Below are positions 1-6,940 of a stretch of 37,922 nt of DNA, one piece after another. Positions within the stretch are counted from its first letter, which is position 1, and the number at the start of each line of letters is the position of its first letter. The translations under genes and the position numbers were made by a program. The notes below the pieces were generated by a model. It was not told where the DNA came from and did not search any database. It saw only the letters and a list, made by a program, of their open reading frames with translations. This DNA is from an uncultured Lachnospiraceae bacterium (GTDB lineage Bacteria; Bacillota; Clostridia; Lachnospirales; Lachnospiraceae), in assembly GCA_947039785.1 (NCBI GenBank), contig CAMQZX010000007.1:1-37922 (forward strand). Direction: 5' to 3'.

Positions 1-47
1 CTACACTTCTAGCTTCGTCGGCAGCGTCAGATGTGTATAAGAGACAG
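1..47. other. Nextera-type sequencing adapter (artefact)
   Basis: The first 47 bases contain the transposase mosaic end (AGATGTGTATAAGAGACAG) preceded by the Nextera read-1 tail and a short index-like stretch. The reverse complement of the same block closes the window. It is library adapter left in the assembly, not genomic DNA, and should be trimmed. Genomic sequence begins near base 48. Confidence 0.97.
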
Positions 48-146
48 ATTCTGTCATACGCTGCTTTGTCAAGACGCAAATTCTAAAATAAAAATAAAAA
101 AAATCCAAAAAAATCCCTTGGTTCTGGTCACCGATTCCAGTACATG

Positions 147-176
147 TTGACATACTTTTTACAATATGTACATTAT
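147..176 (+). promoter_or_regulatory. possible promoter
   Basis: TTGACA (147-152) is followed after 18 nt by CATTAT (171-176), with overlapping TATAAT at 174-179 and 183-188. No convincing gene follows before the tRNA at 346. The stretch 48-345 otherwise holds only AT-rich sequence and short open frames without ribosome sites. Confidence 0.4.
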
Positions 177-303
177 AATTTGTATAATATCATGTGTGTA
201 ATCCGCCAGAGATTCTATCACCCCATGTTACTGTTCACTCCGTTCCCAGCAACACGCTGGTAACCACCACATTTATCCAGGAGCTTCTCCGTCTTCCAAC
301 ATC

Positions 304-332
304 TTGCATCTTTTTTATAAATATGATAGAAT
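304..332 (+). promoter_or_regulatory. promoter of tRNA-Ser
   Basis: TTGCAT (304-309), a 17-nt spacer and TAGAAT (327-332) place a transcription start about 7 nt before the tRNA 5' end at 346. This is a typical layout for a stand-alone tRNA gene. Confidence 0.65.
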
Positions 333-345
333 AACAACTGCACCC

Positions 346-434
346 GGAGATGTACCCAAGTGGCTGAAGGGTCCGCACTCGAAATGCGGTAGGTCGGGTC
401 AACCGGCGCGAGAGTTCAAATCTCTCCATCTCCG
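346..434 (+). tRNA. tRNA-Ser (anticodon CGA)
   Basis: Acceptor arms GGAGATG and CATCTCC pair across the gene. The anticodon stem CCGCA/TGCGG encloses the loop CTCGAAA, giving anticodon CGA, which reads UCG. A long variable arm, typical of serine tRNA, precedes the T arm GAGAG-TTCAAAT-CTCTC. The discriminator base is G434 and CCA is not encoded. The gene has its own promoter just upstream and a terminator just downstream, so it is probably transcribed alone. Confidence 0.95.
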
Positions 435-440
435 CTTATA

Positions 441-477
441 AGACCGGGGAATCCAAACACGATTCTCCGGTCTTTTT
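441..477 (+). terminator. terminator of tRNA-Ser
   Basis: The stem AGACCGG (441-447) / CCGGTCT (467-473), extended inward by a GGAAT/ATTCT pairing, runs into a T tract. It lies 7 nt after the tRNA. Confidence 0.85.
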
Positions 478-484
478 GTATCAC

Positions 485-528
485 AGAAAAAATAACGGGT
501 GAACCGCCTTCACAAGTGGTTCACCCGT
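485..528 (-). terminator. terminator of rubredoxin
   Basis: An 11-bp perfect stem, ACGGGTGAACC (495-505) with GGTTCACCCGT (518-528), is followed on the minus strand by a T-rich tract (485-494). It lies just beyond the rubredoxin stop codon. Confidence 0.8.
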
Positions 529-539
529 CTTTCATTTTC

Positions 540-704
540 TTATTCGTCTATTTCCACGAACATGTCTTTGCCTACACCGCACAACGGACATATCCAGTCA
601 TCCGGAATATCTTCAAAGGCTGTGCCCGGCGCAATACCGCCGTCTTCATCCCCCACTTCCGGATCATAAATATAACCGCATGGCTCGCATAAATATTTTT
701 TCAT
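540..704 (-). CDS. rubredoxin (54 aa)
   Basis: A small electron carrier with a single iron bound by four cysteines. The minus-strand translation starts [19 protein letters not shown] and ends with the second knuckle CPLCG. The two C-x2-C pairs, the intervening DPE-GD segment and the DDW motif before the second pair are diagnostic, and 54 residues is the normal family length. A good ribosome site (AGAAAGGAG) precedes the ATG, and a strong terminator follows the stop. It lies 100 nt downstream of the sulfite-reductase-like gene on the same strand, so the two may be co-expressed. In anaerobes rubredoxin usually feeds electrons to oxygen and peroxide detoxification enzymes; a link to the neighbouring siroheme protein is inference. 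Confidence 0.96.
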   Translation of the reverse strand: MKKYLCEPCGYIYDPEVGDEDGGIAPGTAFEDIPDDWICPLCGVGKDMFVEIDE

Positions 705-804
705 CTGTCTGCTCCTTTCTCATCCAAATTCCTGTCGTGACGCCTGTACTTATGGTTCCCATCTTACAAAACATCTATCCATAAACGGAGCAAAACTACT
801 CATA

Positions 805-1734
805 TTATTCTTTCTCTGCCAGAATTTCCTGTTTTCTGTCCAGAATATCATCGGAAAGAATCTCAGCTTCTGCCTTATCAAAGCCCACACGATCGATCAT
901 TTTAGCGAAACGTTCCTTAGGCTGTCCATTTTCACGGAAGAACAAAATTGCTTTCTCAATGGTCTTCATCACTTCTTCTTCGGAAGTAAAAATCTTGCCA
1001 AGAGGCTTTCCTATCGTGTAAGTTTTACCCCAGGTACCGCCAACAAAAATCTGATAGCCGTAGGTGCTCTCAGGCATAGCCTTAAACGGACAATTTCTCA
1101 CACAGCGACCACAGTTGATGCATTTCTTCTCATCAATCTGAATCTCATCATCCACCATTTTTGCAGCGTCCATAGGACAGACATTCACCACGGCACATTT
1201 CTTACAATTTTTACAAAGCTCCTTGTGGTATTTTGGAATCACATAGCCCACAATACCCACATCGTTTAAGCTTGGCTTCATACAGTTGTTGGGACATCCT
1301 CCCACAGCAATTTTAAATTTGTGCGGCAGCTTTACATTTCCGTAGCCTTCAAAGAACGCGTGATGAATCTTCTCAGACAATGCATAAGTATCATATAACC
1401 CATACTGACAAGTGGTTCCTTTGCAGGACACTACAGGGCGTACTTTATCTCCGGTGCCCCCAACCTGCATACCTGCATTGTTCATAAATTCAATAAATGG
1501 ATCAATGTTTTCAAAGGGAATTCCCTGAACTTCTGCAGAAAGACGTGTGGTATATACCACGTTTCCATTACCGAACTTCTTGGCAGCTTCACCAATGGCA
1601 ATCTGTTCGTCAGCCGTCACCTTACCATTCTTGGTGAGTACCCGACCTGAAAAACTGTCTGTGCCTTTATTTCTCAGAAATCCCATTCCTTTGACTCTCT
1701 TCTCTTCTGCTTTGGATACCTTTAATTTACCCAT
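805..1734 (-). CDS. siroheme sulfite/nitrite reductase-like protein with 2x[4Fe-4S] ferredoxin domain
   Basis: A cytoplasmic redox enzyme of 309 aa. An N-terminal ferredoxin-like half precedes the siroheme/[4Fe-4S] motif pair, C-x5-C (CKGTTC, about residues 104-109) and C-x3-C (CPNNC, about 147-151). An inserted bacterial ferredoxin domain follows with two cysteine clusters (CKNCKKCAVVNVCP and CINCGRCVRNCP, about 172-215). This order matches the catalytic subunit of anaerobic sulfite reductases (AsrC) and related small clostridial sulfite reductases. No asrA or asrB lies nearby, so the electron donor and true substrate (sulfite, nitrite or other) are open. The start is supported by a near-perfect ribosome site (AAGGAGGTCAAC-ATG). 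Confidence 0.85.
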   Translation of the reverse strand: MGKLKVSKAEEKRVKGMGFLRNKGTDSFSGRVLTKNGKVTADEQIAIGEAAKKFGNGNVVYTTRLSAEVQGIPFENIDPFIEFMNNAGMQVGGTGDKVRPVVSCKGTTCQYGLYDTYALSEKIHHAFFEGYGNVKLPHKFKIAVGGCPNNCMKPSLNDVGIVGYVIPKYHKELCKNCKKCAVVNVCPMDAAKMVDDEIQIDEKKCINCGRCVRNCPFKAMPESTYGYQIFVGGTWGKTYTIGKPLGKIFTSEEEVMKTIEKAILFFRENGQPKERFAKMIDRVGFDKAEAEILSDDILDRKQEILAEKE

Positions 1735-1829
1735 GTTGACCTCCTTAAGTATAATCGGTATTGTTTTTTATATATTAACCACTGCATTTTCTTATTTATC
1801 ATACCACCTGTAAACTCAGATGTAAAATG

Positions 1830-2822
1830 TTAAATTTCAGCATCTAAAAAGTGGAAAATAGTTTCATAATACTTTTCAGGATCTTTGTCCGGTGCCTGAG
1901 CGTGACCAGCCCCCTCTACAATCAAAAGCTCCCTGGGACAGTTGGCTGCTTCATACAATTCATACGCCATTTCCACAGGAATCATTTCATCCTCTGTACC
2001 GTGAATAATCAGCAGCGGAATCTGACTTTTGGCTGCTCCATCCAATGCAGAGGCATCCTTCAGGCTGTACCCACCCCGGATCTGAAGCATCACATCTGCC
2101 ACATTGAGAAGGGGAAAGGAAGGCAGAGAAAACCAGGCTTTCATCTGCTTTTGAAACATGGTATAGGCATCCGTGTAAGCACAGTCAGATACCACCGCCT
2201 TTACGTTATCCGGCAAATCCTCTCTTCCCGCCATAATCAGCCCACAGGCGGCGCCCATGGACTGACCATGTAACACAATTTCTGCCTTGGGATCTGTTTG
2301 AAGGATATACTCCAGCCACAAAAGATTATCCTGGCTGTCCGTATAACCCATTCCGATGTAATCTCCTTCGCTCTCTCCCTGACACCGCATATCCGGCACC
2401 ACCACCTGATAGCCTTTTTGCCAGTAACGGCAGGCGAAGGGATACATCTCTTCTTTCCAACCCGTATAGCCGTGAAGGAGCAACACCCAACGGTGGCTTT
2501 CTTCCGACTGCAAAAATGCTCTTCCCACCAGACGATAGCCATCTTCTGTCCTCTGTTCCACTTCCCGGGATTGAACTTCCTGAAGCCATTCCACAGTATC
2601 TTTCACAGATTTTTCATGATTCTGCTGAATATCGTCAGTATGGACCAATGCTTCCACACTCTCCTCTGTAATCTCAGAAAAAGCATCCAGCTTCTCCATC
2701 GTTGAGGGAATCAGGGCGATATTCACCAGAATATTACCCGACGCAACAAGTAATCCGCCAAGCACAAGCAAGATGCACATACAAATTTTCCGTTTTTTTC
2801 TAGTCTTTTTTGTCATGCTCAT
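1830..2822 (-). CDS. membrane-anchored alpha/beta hydrolase
   Basis: About 330 aa. A basic N-terminus (KKTRKKRK) followed by one hydrophobic segment (ICMCILLVLGGLLVASGNIL) anchors the protein, so the catalytic domain probably faces outside. The domain shows LLLHGYTG (oxyanion region), VVPDMRCQGES, the nucleophile elbow GQSMG, an IHGTEDEMIP acid loop and a C-terminal GAGHAQA histidine. This is a complete Ser-Asp-His alpha/beta hydrolase resembling the YqiK/Bem46-type family; the substrate is unknown. GGAGA lies 7 nt before the ATG at 2820-2822 but only 1 nt before the upstream ATG at 2826-2828, so the inner start is preferred; MKMSMTK is the alternative N-terminus. Confidence 0.85.
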   Translation of the reverse strand: MSMTKKTRKKRKICMCILLVLGGLLVASGNILVNIALIPSTMEKLDAFSEITEESVEALVHTDDIQQNHEKSVKDTVEWLQEVQSREVEQRTEDGYRLVGRAFLQSEESHRWVLLLHGYTGWKEEMYPFACRYWQKGYQVVVPDMRCQGESEGDYIGMGYTDSQDNLLWLEYILQTDPKAEIVLHGQSMGAACGLIMAGREDLPDNVKAVVSDCAYTDAYTMFQKQMKAWFSLPSFPLLNVADVMLQIRGGYSLKDASALDGAAKSQIPLLIIHGTEDEMIPVEMAYELYEAANCPRELLIVEGAGHAQAPDKDPEKYYETIFHFLDAEI

Positions 2823-2871
2823 TTTCATTCTCCAACATCGTTTCTAATTCCAGTCCATTTTAACATGATTT

Positions 2872-2991
2872 TCAGATTCCCACTATGGAAAATTTCAGCA
2901 GTTTCTGGCGGGTAGCTCCCCAAATCTTGATCAGTCCCAGAATATTCATAGATACGTATTGAATAAAGGTACCTCGGATATTGTTACTCAT
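2872..2991 (-). pseudogene. short ORF, possible N-terminal stub of a MATE-family transporter (39 aa)
   Basis: An open frame of 39 codons has a good ribosome site (GGAGAGGG, 7 nt before ATG). It begins MSNNIRGTFIQYVSMNILG, which resembles the first residues of clostridial MATE efflux proteins (IR-x2-F-x2-Y-x3-N-I-L-G-M-I). After about 20 residues the likeness stops and the frame ends, with no further transporter sequence downstream. I read it as the surviving start of a deleted transporter gene. A genuine small peptide cannot be excluded. Confidence 0.35.
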
Positions 2992-3300
2992 CTGATTTCC
3001 CTCTCCTGGATATAAATAAAAAACATTCGTCTTCCGCATCTTCTAGAGCGAATTCCCAAACACACTCTAAGGCCTAACGATACGAAATACGAATGCTTCC
3101 ATCTTTATCCGGCGGCAAAGATTCACTTCTTACTTTCTTTAGTTACACTTCCAAAATTCCTGACATACAAAATGCATGACCATAAGAATCTATGACCATG
3201 CACTATGCCTTTAATTTTAAAAGAAGGTGACTTTACTTTTATATTTTAACAATTTTATGGCATAATTTCAACATTTTCTTGCGTAAATATAAAAATATTT
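2992..3300. other. gene-free stretch with hairpin-forming repeats
   Basis: No credible gene. It contains a 7-bp inverted repeat CATTCGT/ACGAATG (3024-3030, 3089-3095) and an imperfect 30-nt palindrome (3173-3202; TGCATGACCATA facing TATGACCATGCA). An AT-rich tail leads up to the end of the EamA gene. Confidence 0.5.
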
Positions 3301-4188
3301 TTATTCTTTCCTGGTTCGACCAACCGGCAGCACCAAAATCATGGTAGAAATCAGCACAAAAGCCGTCCCCAGAGTAATTTTCCAGGTCAGCACCTCATGA
3401 AACACAAGCATTCCGATGAACACACCTGTGATCGGCTCAAAGGTACTAAGCAGTGAAGATTTCACCGAACCACAGATATAAGTCCCTTTCTGAAACAACA
3501 CCAGAGCAATCACTGTGGTAAACAGTGCCATGGCGACATGAGCAAGCCACCCCTGATACCCGATGGAAAAGCGAAGCTCTCCCATAAAAAGTGAAACTGC
3601 TCCAATCTCCGCCGAAGCAAACAGCGATAACCAAAAAGCCAGCTTCAAAGTGGACAGGCTCTGCAATCCGCTTTTTTCCAGCAAAACAATATCCACTCCA
3701 TAGACGATTCCCGACACCAGCGCCAGCAACAGTCCAGCTACCCCAATACTGCCTCCCGGCGTGTACAGCATGGAAATACCAGACACACAGAGCGCACAGC
3801 AGACAATCTTATTCACTCCTGGCTTCTCGTGAAAGAATATCACTGTAATCAGCATTACAAATACCGGATAGGTAAAATGCAGTGTGGTAGCAAGTCCCGA
3901 CGGTACATAATCATAAGACATGTAAAGCATCACCGGGACAATAGCGTAGAGAATGGAGATGAGGAAAATCCTCTTCATCTGTCTGCCATTGACCCACAAT
4001 GACTCTCTCTGTATCACCCGTATAATCAAAAATAAAATTATAAACCCGAAGAAAAACCGATAAAAAGCTACGGAATAGGCATTACTTCCATATTTATAGG
4101 CAATCTTCGCAAACAACGGCATCATGCCAAACAACACGGCAGAAATGATGACGTATAAAATCCCTTTACTCTGACTGTCATGTTTCAC
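3301..4188 (-). CDS. EamA/DMT-family permease
   Basis: A 295-aa integral membrane protein of the drug/metabolite transporter superfamily. About ten hydrophobic helices are arranged as two tandem EamA repeats (roughly residues 8-140 and 150-287); the first repeat has the typical start ILYVIISAVLFGMMPLFAK and the second ends near EVLTWKITLGTAFVL. It likely exports or exchanges a small metabolite; the substrate is not predictable. The start codon is GTG (4186-4188), 15 nt after the rsmH stop with an AG-rich ribosome site, so it is the second gene of an rsmH-EamA operon. Confidence 0.88.
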   Translation of the reverse strand: MKHDSQSKGILYVIISAVLFGMMPLFAKIAYKYGSNAYSVAFYRFFFGFIILFLIIRVIQRESLWVNGRQMKRIFLISILYAIVPVMLYMSYDYVPSGLATTLHFTYPVFVMLITVIFFHEKPGVNKIVCCALCVSGISMLYTPGGSIGVAGLLLALVSGIVYGVDIVLLEKSGLQSLSTLKLAFWLSLFASAEIGAVSLFMGELRFSIGYQGWLAHVAMALFTTVIALVLFQKGTYICGSVKSSLLSTFEPITGVFIGMLVFHEVLTWKITLGTAFVLISTMILVLPVGRTRKE

Positions 4189-4203
4189 ATTACTTCTCTC
4201 TTT

Positions 4204-5253
4204 CTATGCCTTAATGGCCCAGCGCATCTTTGTGGAGCGGGCACGGCTGTTACGTCTGCATTCCTCAGCAGATGGCCGGATCACTTCATTGGCAATTTCA
4301 CTATAAATTCCCTGTCTTTTCCATTCTTTCAAAGACTTCTTCACCAGACGGTCTTCGCCGGAATGGAAGGTAAGGATTGCCACTCGTCCTCCTGGATTAA
4401 GGATATAAGGCAATTTCTCCAAAAACTCATATAAAACCTCATACTCATGATTTACATCAATACGAAGAGCCTGGAAGGTTCTCTGACAAGACTTTTTCAC
4501 CGCTTCTTTGCGCTCCTTTTCCGGAATAAACGTAAGTGCCTGCTCAATGGCCTGGCGAAGCTGTGTGGTGGTCTCTATCCCTTTGTTTCTTCGAATCTGT
4601 GAAAGGATTTCTCTGGAAATCTCCTCGGCATAAGGCTCATCGGCGTTTTCTATGAGCATTCCCTGCAATTCTTCTCTGGTAATCTCTTTTAATCGCTCTG
4701 CAGCGCTGATTCCCTTCTCCGGGTTCAGGCGAAGATCCAGAGGGCCTTCTGTCTTATAAGAGAATCCCCGGTCCGGATTGTCCACTTGCATGGAAGAAAT
4801 CCCCAGATCTGCCAGTACAAAGTCAAATTTCCCAGCCTGTTGAGATACCTGATCAATGTTGGCAAAGTTGGTCTGGATCACAGTGAGAATCTTCTCCCCA
4901 TAGCCCAATCCTTCCAAACGGGCTTTCGTCTTTTTAGACTCGATGGGGTCTACATCCAGAGCATAGATGTGTCCTTGCCCCTGAAGACATTTCAGCATCT
5001 CCTGGGTATGTCCCCCATAGCCCAGGGTAGCATCCAATCCCTTCTGCCCCGGCTGAATCTGAAGAAACTCCAAGATCTCCTTCACACAGATGGAGATGTG
5101 CATTCCCGCCGGAGTGCCGCCTTTCCGGATTACTTTCTGAATGGTATCGGCATATTTTTCCGGCTGAAGCTCCTTGTATTTTTCTTTGTAATTTCTTGGA
5201 TATTTTCCCGAATATCGGACTCTTCTTTTATGTTGCTTTTCCTGATTTTCCAT
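4204..5253 (-). CDS. rsmH: RsmH-type 16S rRNA (cytosine-1402 N4)-methyltransferase
   Basis: A 349-aa SAM-dependent methyltransferase of the MraW/RsmH family, which methylates C1402 N4 in the ribosomal decoding centre. Visible signatures are the SAM motif DATLGYGGHT (about 74-83), DLGISSMQVD, DRGFSYKTEGPLDLRLN, RTFQALRIDVN, ILTFHSGEDR and the C-terminal NSRARSTKMRWA. It has a basic N-terminal extension of about 45 residues not found in short homologues. Unlike the canonical gene it is not next to mraZ, ftsL or a penicillin-binding protein, so it may be a second copy; its downstream partner is a permease. AAGGA lies 5 nt before the ATG. Confidence 0.92.
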   Translation of the reverse strand: MENQEKQHKRRVRYSGKYPRNYKEKYKELQPEKYADTIQKVIRKGGTPAGMHISICVKEILEFLQIQPGQKGLDATLGYGGHTQEMLKCLQGQGHIYALDVDPIESKKTKARLEGLGYGEKILTVIQTNFANIDQVSQQAGKFDFVLADLGISSMQVDNPDRGFSYKTEGPLDLRLNPEKGISAAERLKEITREELQGMLIENADEPYAEEISREILSQIRRNKGIETTTQLRQAIEQALTFIPEKERKEAVKKSCQRTFQALRIDVNHEYEVLYEFLEKLPYILNPGGRVAILTFHSGEDRLVKKSLKEWKRQGIYSEIANEVIRPSAEECRRNSRARSTKMRWAIKA

Positions 5254-5334
5254 CTATTCCTTCCCCCTTGTCTACTATATATTAATTCTGATTCTCTTGC
5301 GTGAAAGATGCGTCTGCAAATTATATTCCAGCCT

Positions 5335-5363
5335 ATTATACACAATCTCCCATGAATTTTGAA
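5335..5363 (-). promoter_or_regulatory. promoter of rsmH-EamA operon
   Basis: On the minus strand TTCAAA (5358-5363), a 17-nt spacer and a perfect TATAAT (5335-5340) lie about 80 nt upstream of the rsmH start. Confidence 0.6.
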
Positions 5364-5411
5364 GAAAAATATTGCCCAATACACATCTCTTCTTCCAATC
5401 AGACACACTCT

Positions 5412-5522
5412 AAAGCGTGTTCGAAAATTCATTTTTGTTAAATTTCGACTTGGAGACGTCATTGCTTAACCGCACTGGATGAAGCCGGATAATTTAAAGA
5501 TTCCTGGCACAGAACACGCTTT
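5412..5522. repeat. 111-bp element bounded by 11-bp inverted repeats
   Basis: AAAGCGTGTTC (5412-5422) and its exact complement GAACACGCTTT (5512-5522) bound an 89-bp AT-rich interior. The size and layout suggest a miniature inverted-repeat element or an insertion-sequence remnant. No target duplication was confirmed. Confidence 0.35.
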
Positions 5523-5579
5523 AAGGAACTGGTAGACTGCTACGCCAATTATCCATTTCTTACCAGGGGATTATGTAAA
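5470..5579 (+). pseudogene. possible decayed coding fragment
   Basis: One plus-strand frame reads like protein across 35 codons, interrupted by one stop: ALDEAG, stop, then FKDSWHRTRFKELVDCYA and NYPFLTRGLCK, ending at TGA. There is no start or ribosome site. It overlaps the right arm of the inverted repeat at 5512-5522. I do not recognise the parent family; a transposase remnant is one possibility. Confidence 0.2.
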
Positions 5580-5633
5580 TGAAGGCATTCGATAAGCTGC
5601 CAGCTTGCCATGGAAAGACTGTTCTTATCCTGT

Positions 5634-5684
5634 CAATAAACAGCCACTGAACCAGACATCTCTTACGATGCGGTCCAGTGGCTG
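5634..5684 (-). terminator. terminator after the membrane protein gene
   Basis: A stem of CAGCCACTG (5641-5649) with CAGTGGCTG (5676-5684), plus an inner ACC/GGT pairing, is followed on the minus strand by TTTATTG. It closes the permease-hydrolase-membrane protein operon. Confidence 0.7.
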
Positions 5685-5707
5685 CAAAAGCCTTTGCTGT
5701 TTACTTT

Positions 5708-6901
5708 TTATAGAAGCATCACTAAAACACTGACCACCAGGATTGATAACGCATTGGAAATCAACATTGTTCCCATTCCAAGCACGGGACCAAGCTGCCT
5801 CTTTAAATAATCTCGCTCTCCTTCGGTCTGTCCCTCTCTGGATGCATGTTCCAGCAACATATCGTTCACCGGAAATCCCATCATACAATTCATGGTCAAT
5901 GCAATTCCGCGGCTTGGGCGAAAGCCTAACAGCTTGGCGCCAATTATACCGCAGCCCACAAGAACTGCCGTTGCTGCAGCAAATACTTCCAACAAGGCAG
6001 GCAGATAAGATACCACCAATTGCCACGGACAATTTGCCAGCGTATTCGCCATCAAACCCATCAATCCCAAAAGCAGAAGACCATAGGAATCCGAACGAAA
6101 CAAAGGCGCCCTCTCCATCCATCCAAGGCTGCCAAGCAACAATCCCAGAAGCAACGCCGTAACATTTCCATTTATAGGAACCCCTGCCAAAAGCGTCTGC
6201 TGCAAAATGTTGTTCAGGACTGTCACAATCATAATGACTCCCAAATAATAGGGTGTGGTCTTATATTGATTTGGAATTCGTTGGCATAAGGTTTTTCTCT
6301 CTTTGGACTGCTCTCTTTGCCGGAGAGAATCCTGGTTACTTCCACCCCTGCTTTTCATTTCCTCCAAAAGAGCTTTGCTCTCTTTTTTTAAGGCCCATGT
6401 CACAATAGGAACACTAAACAATCCCTGAAACATAAACACCAGCCATGGAAATACAGAAAACTTTGGAGCTTTCTCCAATACCAGTCGGGAGGCAATAGCA
6501 CAGGAAGCGCCTCCGCCCACCACAGACCCGGGAGAGAGAAGGGCAATTTCTTTTCCTACGACTGGTATCATCCCTATGCCGACAATCACTGTCAGCACAG
6601 CCAGCGATACCAGGCATAAGATCGTCTCGCCCTTTTTTGCCCGGAGGAGTTCAAGATTTATCATGGTACCGGAGTGAACCACCAGCACATGATAGGCGAT
6701 GGTTCCCACGGCAATCATATTCGCGGACAATAGCATATCCTTGGGGAAAACTCCTGTGGCAAAGCCCAAAATAAACAGTGTACCGTAAATCAACGGCATG
6801 GGAATCAGTGAGCGAATTTTGGCCGCCAGAGCCATAGATAAAAAAGCAATTGCTAAAAATACCAGAAAGCTTTTGTCAAAAGCCCATGTATATTCTGCCA
6901 T
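5708..6901 (-). CDS. unidentified multi-spanning membrane protein (putative transporter)
   Basis: A 397-aa, very hydrophobic protein. About five helices precede a hydrophilic basic loop near residues 172-217 (rich in K, E, R, S), and about five follow. Glycine-rich helices (GSVVGGGASCAIASR; NGNVTALLLGLLLGSLGWM; a conserved-looking MGFPVNDMLLEHASREG near the C-terminus) suggest a two-repeat secondary transporter. The fold is loosely reminiscent of sodium:glutamate (ESS/GltS-like) carriers, but I cannot assign a family. It is last in the operon permease - CocE hydrolase - this gene, 40 nt after the hydrolase, so it probably moves a substrate or product of that enzyme. The ribosome site is weak (GGGAGC about 15 nt upstream). 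Confidence 0.6.
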   Translation of the reverse strand: MAEYTWAFDKSFLVFLAIAFLSMALAAKIRSLIPMPLIYGTLFILGFATGVFPKDMLLSANMIAVGTIAYHVLVVHSGTMINLELLRAKKGETILCLVSLAVLTVIVGIGMIPVVGKEIALLSPGSVVGGGASCAIASRLVLEKAPKFSVFPWLVFMFQGLFSVPIVTWALKKESKALLEEMKSRGGSNQDSLRQREQSKERKTLCQRIPNQYKTTPYYLGVIMIVTVLNNILQQTLLAGVPINGNVTALLLGLLLGSLGWMERAPLFRSDSYGLLLLGLMGLMANTLANCPWQLVVSYLPALLEVFAAATAVLVGCGIIGAKLLGFRPSRGIALTMNCMMGFPVNDMLLEHASREGQTEGERDYLKRQLGPVLGMGTMLISNALSILVVSVLVMLL

Positions 6902-6940
6902 AAATTACTGCCAGCTCCCATCACATTTTTTATTTATCTC

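Noticed and set aside
235..429. 64-aa minus-strand frame across the tRNA
   Set aside because: It is the antisense of tRNA-Ser and its leader, with no ribosome site.
3173..3202. Palindrome as a terminator
   Set aside because: It has two internal mismatches and no T tract in a useful position, and no gene ends beside it.
5130..5462. 110-aa minus-strand frame overlapping the rsmH start
   Set aside because: It overlaps the rsmH coding region and promoter in another frame, with no ribosome site and no recognisable family.
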